Assembly (NCBI GenBank): GCA_009774735.1
Contig: VSOH01000028.1
Span: 1 to 12,492 of the forward strand
DNA length: 12,492 bases
Reading direction: 5' to 3'
Origin: Clostridiales bacterium
GTDB taxonomy: Bacteria; Bacillota_A; Clostridia; Oscillospirales; Acutalibacteraceae
The notes under the pieces are model-generated. The model ran no database searches, was not told the origin of the DNA, and saw only the letters and a list, made by a program, of their open reading frames with translations. Position 1 is the stretch's first letter. Each line of letters begins with the position of its first letter. Shown here in pieces: positions 6,579-12,492 of this stretch. The position numbers and the translations under genes are program-made.

Positions 6579-7361
6579 GTTTGGTTTGATAAAATCGGCT
6601 ATTATATAATATACAGGTATTGTTAAAAACATGATCCAGGTCGGGTGCCATATTTTCTCAAACATTCCCACTGTCAGATATACAGCCGTCACAAGAACCG
6701 GATAGGCAAAGGCAGATGGTTTTTTTGTTTTAACCGCTGCAATAAAGCTTTCAGCAATCGGAATTATAAACACCAGAAGCCATCCCAATGCCCAACCCTG
6801 CTCAAAGGTAAAGCCAATTATAAGATAAGCTATTATAACACTCATAGGCAGCATAGCATGAAAAAGCTTACTTCCCTTTCCACGTGAAAAAACGTATTCT
6901 TCATCAACACCTTCAACCTTTACATCACCTGAACCGATATGAACCGATTCACCATTTTTTGACTCAATATGTATTCCGTTAAAGCCAATATCAACCTTAT
7001 CTTTTCCATCGTGGATATGAATACCATTTCTGAAACTCACATGAGCCTGTGCAGGTTCATCAGCTTCATCGCCTTCTGTCCTGCTGTCTTTTTCATAATC
7101 AGCAGACTCTGATTGTTCATATTTTTCTTCTGCAGCTTTTTCTGCTTTCACAGGCTCATTTCCAGTGTTAATCATTTCGTCAATTGTAACATTGTACAGT
7201 CTTGAAAGGGCAATCAGATTTTCTGTATCAGGACTGCTTTCACCGCGTTCCCATTTTGATATAGCCTGCCTGGAAACTCCTATTTTTTCAGCCAGCTCCT
7301 CCTGTGAATAGCCGTTTGCCTTTCTGTATTCAAAAAGCCTTTTTGCTGTTTCCTCTCTCAT
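6561..7361 (-). CDS. Membrane-tethered XRE-family transcriptional regulator
   Basis: A 266-residue protein. Residues 5-63 form a Cro/C1 (HTH_3) domain, with S-Q-E-E-L-A-E-K-I-G at 19-28 and recognition helix S-R-Q-A-I-S-K-W-E-R-G at 30-40. An acidic, low-complexity linker follows (about 70-104). Residues 112-143 hold two tandem copies of an N-G-I-H-I...V-x-I-G unit. Four hydrophobic segments at about 170-186, 190-208, 217-233 and 241-258 are probable membrane helices. The start is supported by GAGGTG (7367-7372) a few bases upstream. It is divergent from the fru operon across a short region with an inverted repeat, so autoregulation or control of fru is possible but not shown. Ligand unknown; it is not a DeoR-type FruR. 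Confidence 0.88.
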   Translation of the reverse strand: MREETAKRLFEYRKANGYSQEELAEKIGVSRQAISKWERGESSPDTENLIALSRLYNVTIDEMINTGNEPVKAEKAAEEKYEQSESADYEKDSRTEGDEADEPAQAHVSFRNGIHIHDGKDKVDIGFNGIHIESKNGESVHIGSGDVKVEGVDEEYVFSRGKGSKLFHAMLPMSVIIAYLIIGFTFEQGWALGWLLVFIIPIAESFIAAVKTKKPSAFAYPVLVTAVYLTVGMFEKIWHPTWIMFLTIPVYYIIADFIKPNKKTED

Positions 7362-7398
7362 CGTATCACCTCATATAAATAATAACAGATATTACTTA

Positions 7399-7432
7399 AT
7401 TATACTATACATTTTAATTTGAAAATTCGCAA
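7399..7432 (-). promoter_or_regulatory. Probable promoter of the XRE regulator gene
   Basis: On the minus strand TTGCGA (7427-7432) and TATAGT (7404-7409) are 17 bases apart. A perfect TATAAT at 7399-7404 is an alternative -10 but lacks a well-spaced -35. Either gives a leader of roughly 30 bases. The -35 overlaps the inverted repeat at 7429-7443. Confidence 0.5.
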
Positions 7433-7443
7433 CTATAGGTTGC
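7429..7443. promoter_or_regulatory. Inverted repeat, candidate operator
   Basis: GCAAC-TATAG-GTTGC is a 5-bp inverted repeat around a TATAG centre. It overlaps the -35 box of the XRE gene and lies 17 bases upstream of the -35 of fruK, a usual place for an autoregulatory operator. Short arms mean it could be chance; no protein is assigned by sequence alone. Confidence 0.4.
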
Positions 7444-7460
7444 ATTTTTATTTAAACAGT

Positions 7461-7488
7461 TTTTCATTGGTTTAATTTTTGATATAAT
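7461..7488 (+). promoter_or_regulatory. Probable promoter of the fruK-fruA-ptsH-ptsI operon
   Basis: A perfect TATAAT at 7483-7488 is preceded by TGa (7480-7482), an extended -10. The -35 is weak: TTTTCA (7461-7466) with a 16-base spacer. Such a promoter could rely on the extended -10 or an activator. I see no catabolite-responsive element (cre) matching the CcpA consensus between here and the start codon. Confidence 0.6.
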
Positions 7489-7526
7489 GATAATACTAAA
7501 TTTAAGCAGCAGGAGAGATTTGATAT

Positions 7527-8465
7527 ATGATTTATACAGTAACATTCAACCCGGCACTGGATTATGTAATAAGCATTGATAATTTGCAGATGGGTGAAAT
7601 AAACAAAGCCAAAAGCGAACAGATTAATTACGGCGGCAAGGGAATCAATGTTTCCGCCATTCTTTCACGACTTGGAATTGAAAATACCGCACTTGGCTTT
7701 ATCGCAGGTTTTTCAGGTGACAAGCTTACAGAAATGCTTAATGACGATGGAGTAAACAATGATTTTGTCAAGCTGAAAAACGGCTGCACAAGAATAAACG
7801 TCAAAATACAATCAGATAAAGAAACTGATATTAATGCAGACGGTCCAAACATTCAGAAGGAAGACCTTGAAAAGCTTTTTGAAAAGCTTGACAGACTCAA
7901 AGAACAAGATTTCCTTGTGCTGGCCGGTTCAATACCGAAATACCTGCCTGATAATATTTATGAAAGCATTCTTGAACAGCTGAAAAACAAGGGTATCAAA
8001 TTCGTAGGTGATGCCACAGGCGATTTGCGGTTAAATGTACTTCGCTTCAAGCCGTTTTTGATTAAGCCGAACCATCACGAGCTTGGTGACCTTTTTGGTG
8101 TTCGGATAGAAGAATTTGATGACATTGTCAGATATGGTCAATTACTGCAGGAGAAGGGTGCAGAAAATGTTTTGGTTTCCCGGGGTAAGCACGGGGCTGT
8201 ACTAATTGACAAGCAAGGCAGCATCCATAAAGTCGGCAATGTTCCGGGTAAGATAGTAAGTTCTGTTGGCTGCGGTGATTCAATGGTTGCAGGCTTTATT
8301 GCAGGGTATATTGAAAGCGGCGGCTACAGCTATGCACTAAAACTGGGAGCTGCCTGCGGTAATGCGACAGCATTTTCACATTCATTAGCATCAAAGGAAG
8401 AAATCGGAACAATGCTTGAAAGTGAATATTTAAATTTAGGAGAGGATTTTAATGAGAATTGTTGA
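7527..8465 (+). CDS. fruK: 1-phosphofructokinase
   Basis: Phosphorylates fructose-1-phosphate, the product of the fructose PTS, to fructose-1,6-bisphosphate in the cytosol. The 312-residue length and motifs are those of the PfkB family: N-terminal T-x-N-P-A-L-D-Y (6-13), G-G-K-G-I-N-V-S (36-43), and the C-terminal anion-hole motif G-C-G-D-S (248-252) with D251 as catalytic base; the usual second residue is Ala, here Cys249. PfkB kinases for tagatose-6-phosphate look alike, but the directly following fructose permease points to 1-phosphofructokinase. AGGAGAG at 7511-7517 precedes the ATG. Its 3' end overlaps fruA by 14 bases in another frame, so translation of the two is probably coupled. Confidence 0.94.
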   Translation: MIYTVTFNPALDYVISIDNLQMGEINKAKSEQINYGGKGINVSAILSRLGIENTALGFIAGFSGDKLTEMLNDDGVNNDFVKLKNGCTRINVKIQSDKETDINADGPNIQKEDLEKLFEKLDRLKEQDFLVLAGSIPKYLPDNIYESILEQLKNKGIKFVGDATGDLRLNVLRFKPFLIKPNHHELGDLFGVRIEEFDDIVRYGQLLQEKGAENVLVSRGKHGAVLIDKQGSIHKVGNVPGKIVSSVGCGDSMVAGFIAGYIESGGYSYALKLGAACGNATAFSHSLASKEEIGTMLESEYLNLGEDFNENC

Positions 8466-10374
8466 TTTATTGAAGAGAGATGCAATAAGTCTTAACACCT
8501 CTGTATCAACAAAATCGGAAGCAATCAACAGCCTGATTGCACTTCACAACAAGGCAGGCAATCTGGCAAATTCAGGCGTTTTCAAAGACGCGATACTTGC
8601 ACGAGAAAATCAGGGAACTACTGCAATCGGTGACGGAATCGCAGTTCCCCACGCAAAAAGCGACAGCGTAAAAAAAGCAGGGCTGGCAGCTATTACAGCA
8701 CCAAAGGGTATTGATTATGATGCCCCTGACGGCAAGCCGACAGACATACTTTTTATGATTGCGGCTCCCCTTGACGGAGATTTGCACCTTGAAATACTTT
8801 CAAGATTAATGGTTATGCTTATGGAGCCTGAATTCTGCAATAAGCTCAGAGCTGCCAAAACAACTGATGAATTTTTAGATATCATTGATAAAAAGGAAAA
8901 AGAAAAACATCCTGAAACTCCAAAGTTTGAAGCAGTTCAAAAAAAAGGCTGCCGTATTTTAGCAGTAACAGCCTGCCCCACAGGCATTGCCCATACCTAT
9001 ATGGCTGCTGAGGCACTTGAAAAAGCAGGCGAAAAATTAGGCTACTCCGTAAAAGCGGAAACCAATGGTTCAGGCGGAGCAAAAAATGTTCTTACAAAAA
9101 AAGAAATTGAAGAATGTGAAGGCATAATTATTGCCGCAGATAAAAATGTCGAAATGTCACGCTTCAACGGCAAGCCTGTAATAAAAACCACAGTTTCTAA
9201 TGGTATTAACAAGCCTGAGGAGCTTATTCAAAGAATAATTGACGGCAATGCTAAGGTCTATAACGATAACAGCAGCACCGATACAACCGATTACGATGAA
9301 AAAGAGAACTTTGGTCATATGATATACAAACACCTTATGAACGGTGTTTCTCATATGCTGCCATTCGTTGTCGGCGGTGGTGTATTAATTGCCCTTGGTT
9401 TTCTTATCGACACCTTTGCAGGCAATGCCAATGTCGGCGGTGATTTCGGCTCAACTAATCCTGTTGCAGCAGTTGTATTCTGGATTGGTAAAGCAGCATT
9501 TGCATTTATGCTGCCTATTCTTGCCGGCTATATCGCACAATCGATTGCCGACCGTCCGGGTCTTTTGCCGGGTATTGTGGGCGGTTACCTTGCCACAACG
9601 GGTGCGACACTGAGCTCTCCTACAGGCAACGACAGTGCCGTATCAGGCTTTCTGGGTGCACTGTTTGCAGGCTTCGTAGCAGGTATAATTGTTCTTATTC
9701 TCAAAAAAGCATTTAACTGGCTTCCGAAATCAATGGACGGAATAAAGCCTGTATTTATCTTCCCACTGCTCGGAACACTGCTTATAGGTGTTGTTATGCT
9801 TGCAATAAATCCTGTTATAGGCGTGCTCAATACAGGTTTATCAAACGGTCTTACAAACCTTGGCGGAACAAGTAAGGTTCTCCTTTCAATTGTTCTTGCC
9901 GCAATGATGGCAATTGATATGGGCGGTCCTTTCAATAAAGCGGCATATGTTTTCGGCACTGCTGCTATTGCCGACGGCAACGGCTGGATTATGGCGGCTG
10001 TGATGATTGGCGGAATGATTCCTCCAATAGCAATAGCGCTTTCCACCAGCTTTAACAAGAAAAAGTGGAATAACGAGGAACTGAAAAACGGTCCTGTCAA
10101 CTATCTTATGGGACTGTGCTTCATTACAGAGGGTGCTATTCCCTATGCTGCCGCAGATCCGCTCAGGGTTATTCCGTCCTGTATGGTAGGTTCGGCAGTT
10201 GCAGGTCTTGTAACATCACTGTTTAACTGCTCCTGCCCTGCACCTCATGGTGGTATATTTGTCTTCCCCGTAGTTGACAACCCTTTGGGCTATATTGCTG
10301 CACTGGCCGCAGGCTCAGCAGCAGGTGCATTTATGCTTGCACTTTTGAAAAAGACAAAAAGAGAAAATGATTAA
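8452..10374 (+). CDS. fruA: Fructose PTS permease, fused IIA-IIB-IIC
   Basis: Imports fructose and phosphorylates it at C1 as it crosses the membrane. The 640 residues hold three domains. IIA (about 1-145) carries the phospho-accepting His67 in G-I-A-V-P-H-A-K. IIB (about 163-260) carries Cys175 in A-V-T-A-C-P-T-G-I-A-H-T. IIC (about 285-636) is a multi-helix membrane domain with the signatures G-P-F-N-K-A-A-Y near 490, I-T-E-G-A-I-P-Y-A-A-A-D-P near 560, and C-P-A-P-H-G-G near 600. The A-B-C order and length are those of the Fru family enzymes of Firmicutes. GGAGAGG inside the end of fruK is the ribosome binding site. Mannose-type or mannitol-type specificity is unlikely given fruK. ptsH begins 9 bases after its stop. 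Confidence 0.96.
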   Translation: MRIVDLLKRDAISLNTSVSTKSEAINSLIALHNKAGNLANSGVFKDAILARENQGTTAIGDGIAVPHAKSDSVKKAGLAAITAPKGIDYDAPDGKPTDILFMIAAPLDGDLHLEILSRLMVMLMEPEFCNKLRAAKTTDEFLDIIDKKEKEKHPETPKFEAVQKKGCRILAVTACPTGIAHTYMAAEALEKAGEKLGYSVKAETNGSGGAKNVLTKKEIEECEGIIIAADKNVEMSRFNGKPVIKTTVSNGINKPEELIQRIIDGNAKVYNDNSSTDTTDYDEKENFGHMIYKHLMNGVSHMLPFVVGGGVLIALGFLIDTFAGNANVGGDFGSTNPVAAVVFWIGKAAFAFMLPILAGYIAQSIADRPGLLPGIVGGYLATTGATLSSPTGNDSAVSGFLGALFAGFVAGIIVLILKKAFNWLPKSMDGIKPVFIFPLLGTLLIGVVMLAINPVIGVLNTGLSNGLTNLGGTSKVLLSIVLAAMMAIDMGGPFNKAAYVFGTAAIADGNGWIMAAVMIGGMIPPIAIALSTSFNKKKWNNEELKNGPVNYLMGLCFITEGAIPYAAADPLRVIPSCMVGSAVAGLVTSLFNCSCPAPHGGIFVFPVVDNPLGYIAALAAGSAAGAFMLALLKKTKREND

Positions 10375-10383
10375 GGTGAGCTT

Positions 10384-10647
10384 ATGATATCCAAAACAAC
10401 AAAAATAACAAACGAAACGGGCTTTCATATGCGTCCTGCAAATGTGTTCGTGACTGCAATGACCAAGTATGCTTCAGACATTGAGCTTGTTGTAGACAAT
10501 AAAAGAATCAATGGAAAAAGCATAATGAACATTATGGCAGCAGGCATTAAGTGCGGCACAGAGATTACTGTTGAATGCAGCGGCACAGACGAGGGTGCCA
10601 TGCTCAACGCTGCAGTCAGTCTGATTGAATCAGGCTTCGGTGAGTAA
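10384..10647 (+). CDS. ptsH: Phosphocarrier protein HPr
   Basis: Small cytosolic phosphocarrier (87 residues, normal length) that moves phosphate from EI to the IIA domain of the permease. The active His15 lies in T-G-F-H-M-R-P-A, with Arg17 conserved; the usual motif has Ala where Met16 stands. Ser46 in N-G-K-S-I-M-N-I-M-A-A-G is the site that HPr kinase/phosphorylase modifies in Gram-positive bacteria, so this HPr may also act as a CcpA corepressor for catabolite control. AAGGTGAG (10373-10380) precedes the ATG. It lies between fruA and ptsI, forming a self-sufficient phosphorelay. Confidence 0.95.
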   Translation: MISKTTKITNETGFHMRPANVFVTAMTKYASDIELVVDNKRINGKSIMNIMAAGIKCGTEITVECSGTDEGAMLNAAVSLIESGFGE

Positions 10648-10652
10648 TGATC

Positions 10653-10658
10653 GGGAGG
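10653..10658 (+). promoter_or_regulatory. Ribosome binding site fixing the ptsI start
   Basis: GGGAGG lies 5 bases before the ATG at 10664. The frame also contains an ATG at 10625 inside ptsH, which has no such site and adds 13 residues that do not look like an EI N-terminus. Confidence 0.8.
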
Positions 10659-10663
10659 AAATT

Positions 10664-12280
10664 ATGCTTAAGGGTATTGGTGCCAGCCAGGGCTACGGTA
10701 TCGGCAAAGCGGTTATCATAAATGATATGAATACCGATTACAGCAATATTGAATACAGCAATGAAGAAAATGAAAAAGCCAGACTGAAAAATGCCGTTGA
10801 AAGCTTTACCGCTGAAACAAATAAGCTTGCAGAACAGCTCAAAAAATCTGCCGGAGAAAAAGAGGCAGAAATCTTAGAGGGGCATATTGTTATGCTGCGT
10901 GATCCTTTTATGATTTCACAGATGGAAGAAAATATTTCTGCAGGCGCAGTAGCAGAAAAAGCAGTTGATACGGTTTGTCAGATGTTTATTGATATGTTTT
11001 CAGCCGCTGCAGATGAACTGACAAGGCAAAGAGCAAGTGATGTTAAGGATATCAGGGACAGCCTTCTGCAAAAGCTTTTAGGTGTTAAAACGGTTGACAT
11101 AAGCACCGTTCCTGCCGGGTCGGTGCTTGTCGCAGGAGATTTGACACCGTCAATGACAGGAAAAATAAAAAAAGAAAATGTCACAGCCATTATTACCGAG
11201 GTTGGAGGAATAACAAGCCACAGTGCCATCCTTGCAAGAGCAATGGGAATTCCCGCCGTGCTTTCAGTTATTGATGCAACACAGCTTATCAAAAATGGTG
11301 AAACACTTATTTGTGACGGCTTTAAGGGCAAAGTTTTTACCAACCCGTCAAAAAGCGAAATCAAAGAATATGAACGAAAGCATCAGGATTACCTGAAGCA
11401 GAAGGAAGCACTCAAAGCTTTTATAGACAGAGAAACGATAACCAAAAACGGAATCAAAAAAGCGGTTTACGGAAATATCGGCAAGCCTGAAGATGTGCAG
11501 AATGTCGTTCAGAACAGTGGTGAAGGTATCGGTCTTTTTCGCACGGAATTCTTATTTATGGACCGTGCTGACGAGCCTGATGAGGAGGAGCAGTTTGAAG
11601 CATACTCAACTGTTGCACGTGCGATGAACGGACGTGAGGTTATAATCCGCACCCTTGATATAGGCGGCGACAAGGATATACCTTACCTTCATATAGAAAA
11701 AGAGGATAATCCATTCCTTGGTCATCGTGGAATACGCTATTGTCTTGATAATGAAGAGCTTTTCAAAAAGCAGCTAAAAGCTATTCTGCGTGCAGCAGTA
11801 TACGGCACAATTAAAATTATGCTGCCCCTTGTTACCTGCCTTAATGAGGTAACAAAGGCTAAAAAAATAATTTTTGAATGCGAATGCGAATTAACAGAAG
11901 CAGGCACACCATACCGCCCTGTTTCAGTTGGAATTATGATTGAAACGCCGTCAGCGGTACTGATATCTGATTTGCTGGCAAAAGAGGTTGATTTCTTTTC
12001 AATCGGCACAAATGATCTGACAGGCTACACAATGGCAGTCGACAGAGGGAACTCAAGTGTCAGTTATCTTTATGATACATTTCAGGCCGCTGTTCTAAGA
12101 GCAATTGAAATGACAATTAAAAATGCAAAAAAAGAAGGAATACAGGTTGGTATGTGCGGCGAGGCAGCAGCAGACTGCAAACTTATACCATTACTTCTTG
12201 AATGGGGACTTGATGAATTCTCAGTCACACCAAGCAGTATATTGCAGACACGCAAAGCCATTTGCGAAAACAATGCATAA
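10664..12280 (+). CDS. ptsI: PTS enzyme I (PEP-protein phosphotransferase)
   Basis: Takes phosphate from phosphoenolpyruvate onto a histidine and gives it to HPr. With the chosen start it has 538 residues. The HPr-binding and swivelling N-terminal half begins L-K-G-I-G-A-S-Q-G and contains active His186 in G-G-I-T-S-H-S-A-I-L-A-R. The C-terminal PEP-binding barrel shows R-T-E-F-L-F-M-D-R, R-T-L-D-I-G-G-D-K, G-T-N-D-L-T-G-Y-T-M-A-V-D-R and the catalytic Cys498 in G-M-C-G-E-A. The protein ends soon after G-L-D-E-F-S-V-T-P-S-S-I-L-Q-T-R, about 35 residues earlier than typical EI of about 570, so the last helices are missing; all catalytic motifs are intact. Last gene of the operon, 16 bases after ptsH. 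Confidence 0.95.
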   Translation: MLKGIGASQGYGIGKAVIINDMNTDYSNIEYSNEENEKARLKNAVESFTAETNKLAEQLKKSAGEKEAEILEGHIVMLRDPFMISQMEENISAGAVAEKAVDTVCQMFIDMFSAAADELTRQRASDVKDIRDSLLQKLLGVKTVDISTVPAGSVLVAGDLTPSMTGKIKKENVTAIITEVGGITSHSAILARAMGIPAVLSVIDATQLIKNGETLICDGFKGKVFTNPSKSEIKEYERKHQDYLKQKEALKAFIDRETITKNGIKKAVYGNIGKPEDVQNVVQNSGEGIGLFRTEFLFMDRADEPDEEEQFEAYSTVARAMNGREVIIRTLDIGGDKDIPYLHIEKEDNPFLGHRGIRYCLDNEELFKKQLKAILRAAVYGTIKIMLPLVTCLNEVTKAKKIIFECECELTEAGTPYRPVSVGIMIETPSAVLISDLLAKEVDFFSIGTNDLTGYTMAVDRGNSSVSYLYDTFQAAVLRAIEMTIKNAKKEGIQVGMCGEAAADCKLIPLLLEWGLDEFSVTPSSILQTRKAICENNA

Positions 12281-12314
12281 AATAAGCAGTACGGAAATAT
12301 CCGTACTGCTTATT
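12281..12314. terminator. Bidirectional hairpin terminator between ptsI and pyrG
   Basis: Perfect 15-bp stem AATAAGCAGTACGGA (12281-12295) / TCCGTACTGCTTATT (12300-12314) with an AATA loop. The T tract is weak on both sides (ATTTTAT after the stem on the plus strand; TTATTTTA on the minus strand), partly formed by the stem's own AT end. It sits immediately after the ptsI stop and 15 bases from the convergent pyrG stop, so it can serve both. Confidence 0.85.
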
Positions 12315-12329
12315 ATTTTATGTATAGTA

Positions 12330-12492
12330 TTATTTTTCCTCGCTATGCTTTTTTGCTGCGGTAACAAAGCCACGGAAAAGCGGATGAGGCTTGTTTGGTC
12401 TTGACTTGAACTCGGGATGAAACTGTCCGGCAACAAACCACGGATGTGCAGGGATTTCGACCATTTCAACAATATGATTATCCGGTGATGTA
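12330..12492 (-). CDS. pyrG: CTP synthase, C-terminal end only
   Basis: The last 53 codons and stop of a minus-strand gene that enters from the right edge. The reading frame gives H-P-W-F-V-A-G-Q-F-H-P-E-F-K-S-R-P, then H-P-L-F-R-G-F-V, which is the characteristic end of the glutaminase domain of CTP synthase. The H-P-E triad members (His and Glu of the Cys-His-Glu class I amidotransferase triad) are visible; the catalytic cysteine lies outside the window. The enzyme makes CTP from UTP with glutamine nitrogen. Length of the tail after the motif is normal, so this is a window cut and not a truncation. Confidence 0.93.
   Translation of the reverse strand, partial: TSPDNHIVEMVEIPAHPWFVAGQFHPEFKSRPNKPHPLFRGFVTAAKKHSEEK

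Noticed and set aside
7441..7526. CcpA cre site ahead of fruK
   Set aside because: I scanned for the TGWAANCGNTNWCA pattern and found no convincing match by eye.
9585..10100. Minus-strand open frame of 171 codons
   Set aside because: It is antisense to the IIC domain of fruA, and its Pro/Ile/Ala-rich translation mirrors the membrane-helix codons of the true gene.
10625..10663. Upstream in-frame ATG as ptsI start
   Set aside because: It overlaps ptsH and has no good ribosome binding site, while GGGAGG sits ideally before 10664, where the typical EI N-terminus begins.
12123..12472. Overlapping open frames at the end of ptsI and in pyrG
   Set aside because: They run across the terminator hairpin and are out of frame with two clearly recognisable proteins.

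Overview
The window looks like chromosomal DNA from a low-GC Gram-positive anaerobe of the Clostridia, probably Ruminococcaceae/Oscillospiraceae-like. This is inferred from AT-rich codon choice, strong AGGAGG-type ribosome binding sites, sigma-A promoters with TGn extended -10 elements, a DUF1934 (YwiB-type) gene beside argS as in Firmicutes, and an HPr carrying both His15 and the regulatory Ser46. I see no mobile elements, CRISPR arrays or RNA genes. Every stretch longer than about 200 bases is coding.

Layout. (1) Positions 1-1727, minus strand: a tightly packed operon, read right to left, of a cytosolic hypothetical protein with a possible DUF7674-like helical domain, a membrane-anchored sortase-fold protein that appears to have lost its catalytic residues, and the start of a single-pass membrane protein cut by the window edge. 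(2) Positions 1728-1919: a divergent promoter region. (3) Positions 1920-6535, plus strand: ddl (D-Ala-D-Ala ligase), a DUF1934 gene, argS, and a radical SAM enzyme of unknown substrate, with gaps of 2, 5 and 13 bases, closed by a hairpin terminator at 6542-6578. (4) Positions 6561-7361, minus strand: an XRE-type regulator fused to a four-helix membrane domain; its last codons lie inside that terminator hairpin. (5) Positions 7362-7526: a second divergent promoter region with an inverted repeat. (6) Positions 7527-12280, plus strand: fruK-fruA-ptsH-ptsI, a complete fructose PTS including both general energy-coupling proteins. (7) A perfect 15-bp hairpin separates ptsI from the convergent C-terminal end of pyrG (CTP synthase) at the right edge.

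How the genes work together. EI (ptsI) takes phosphate from PEP and passes it to HPr (ptsH). HPr passes it to the IIA and IIB domains of FruA, whose IIC domain imports fructose as fructose-1-phosphate. FruK makes fructose-1,6-bisphosphate for glycolysis. The ddl operon combines cell-wall precursor synthesis and tRNA charging with two poorly understood proteins. The most unusual items are the degenerate sortase in its small membrane-associated operon, the radical SAM enzyme with a cysteine-rich C-terminus, the membrane-tethered XRE regulator with two NGIHI repeats, and the short C-terminus of EI.
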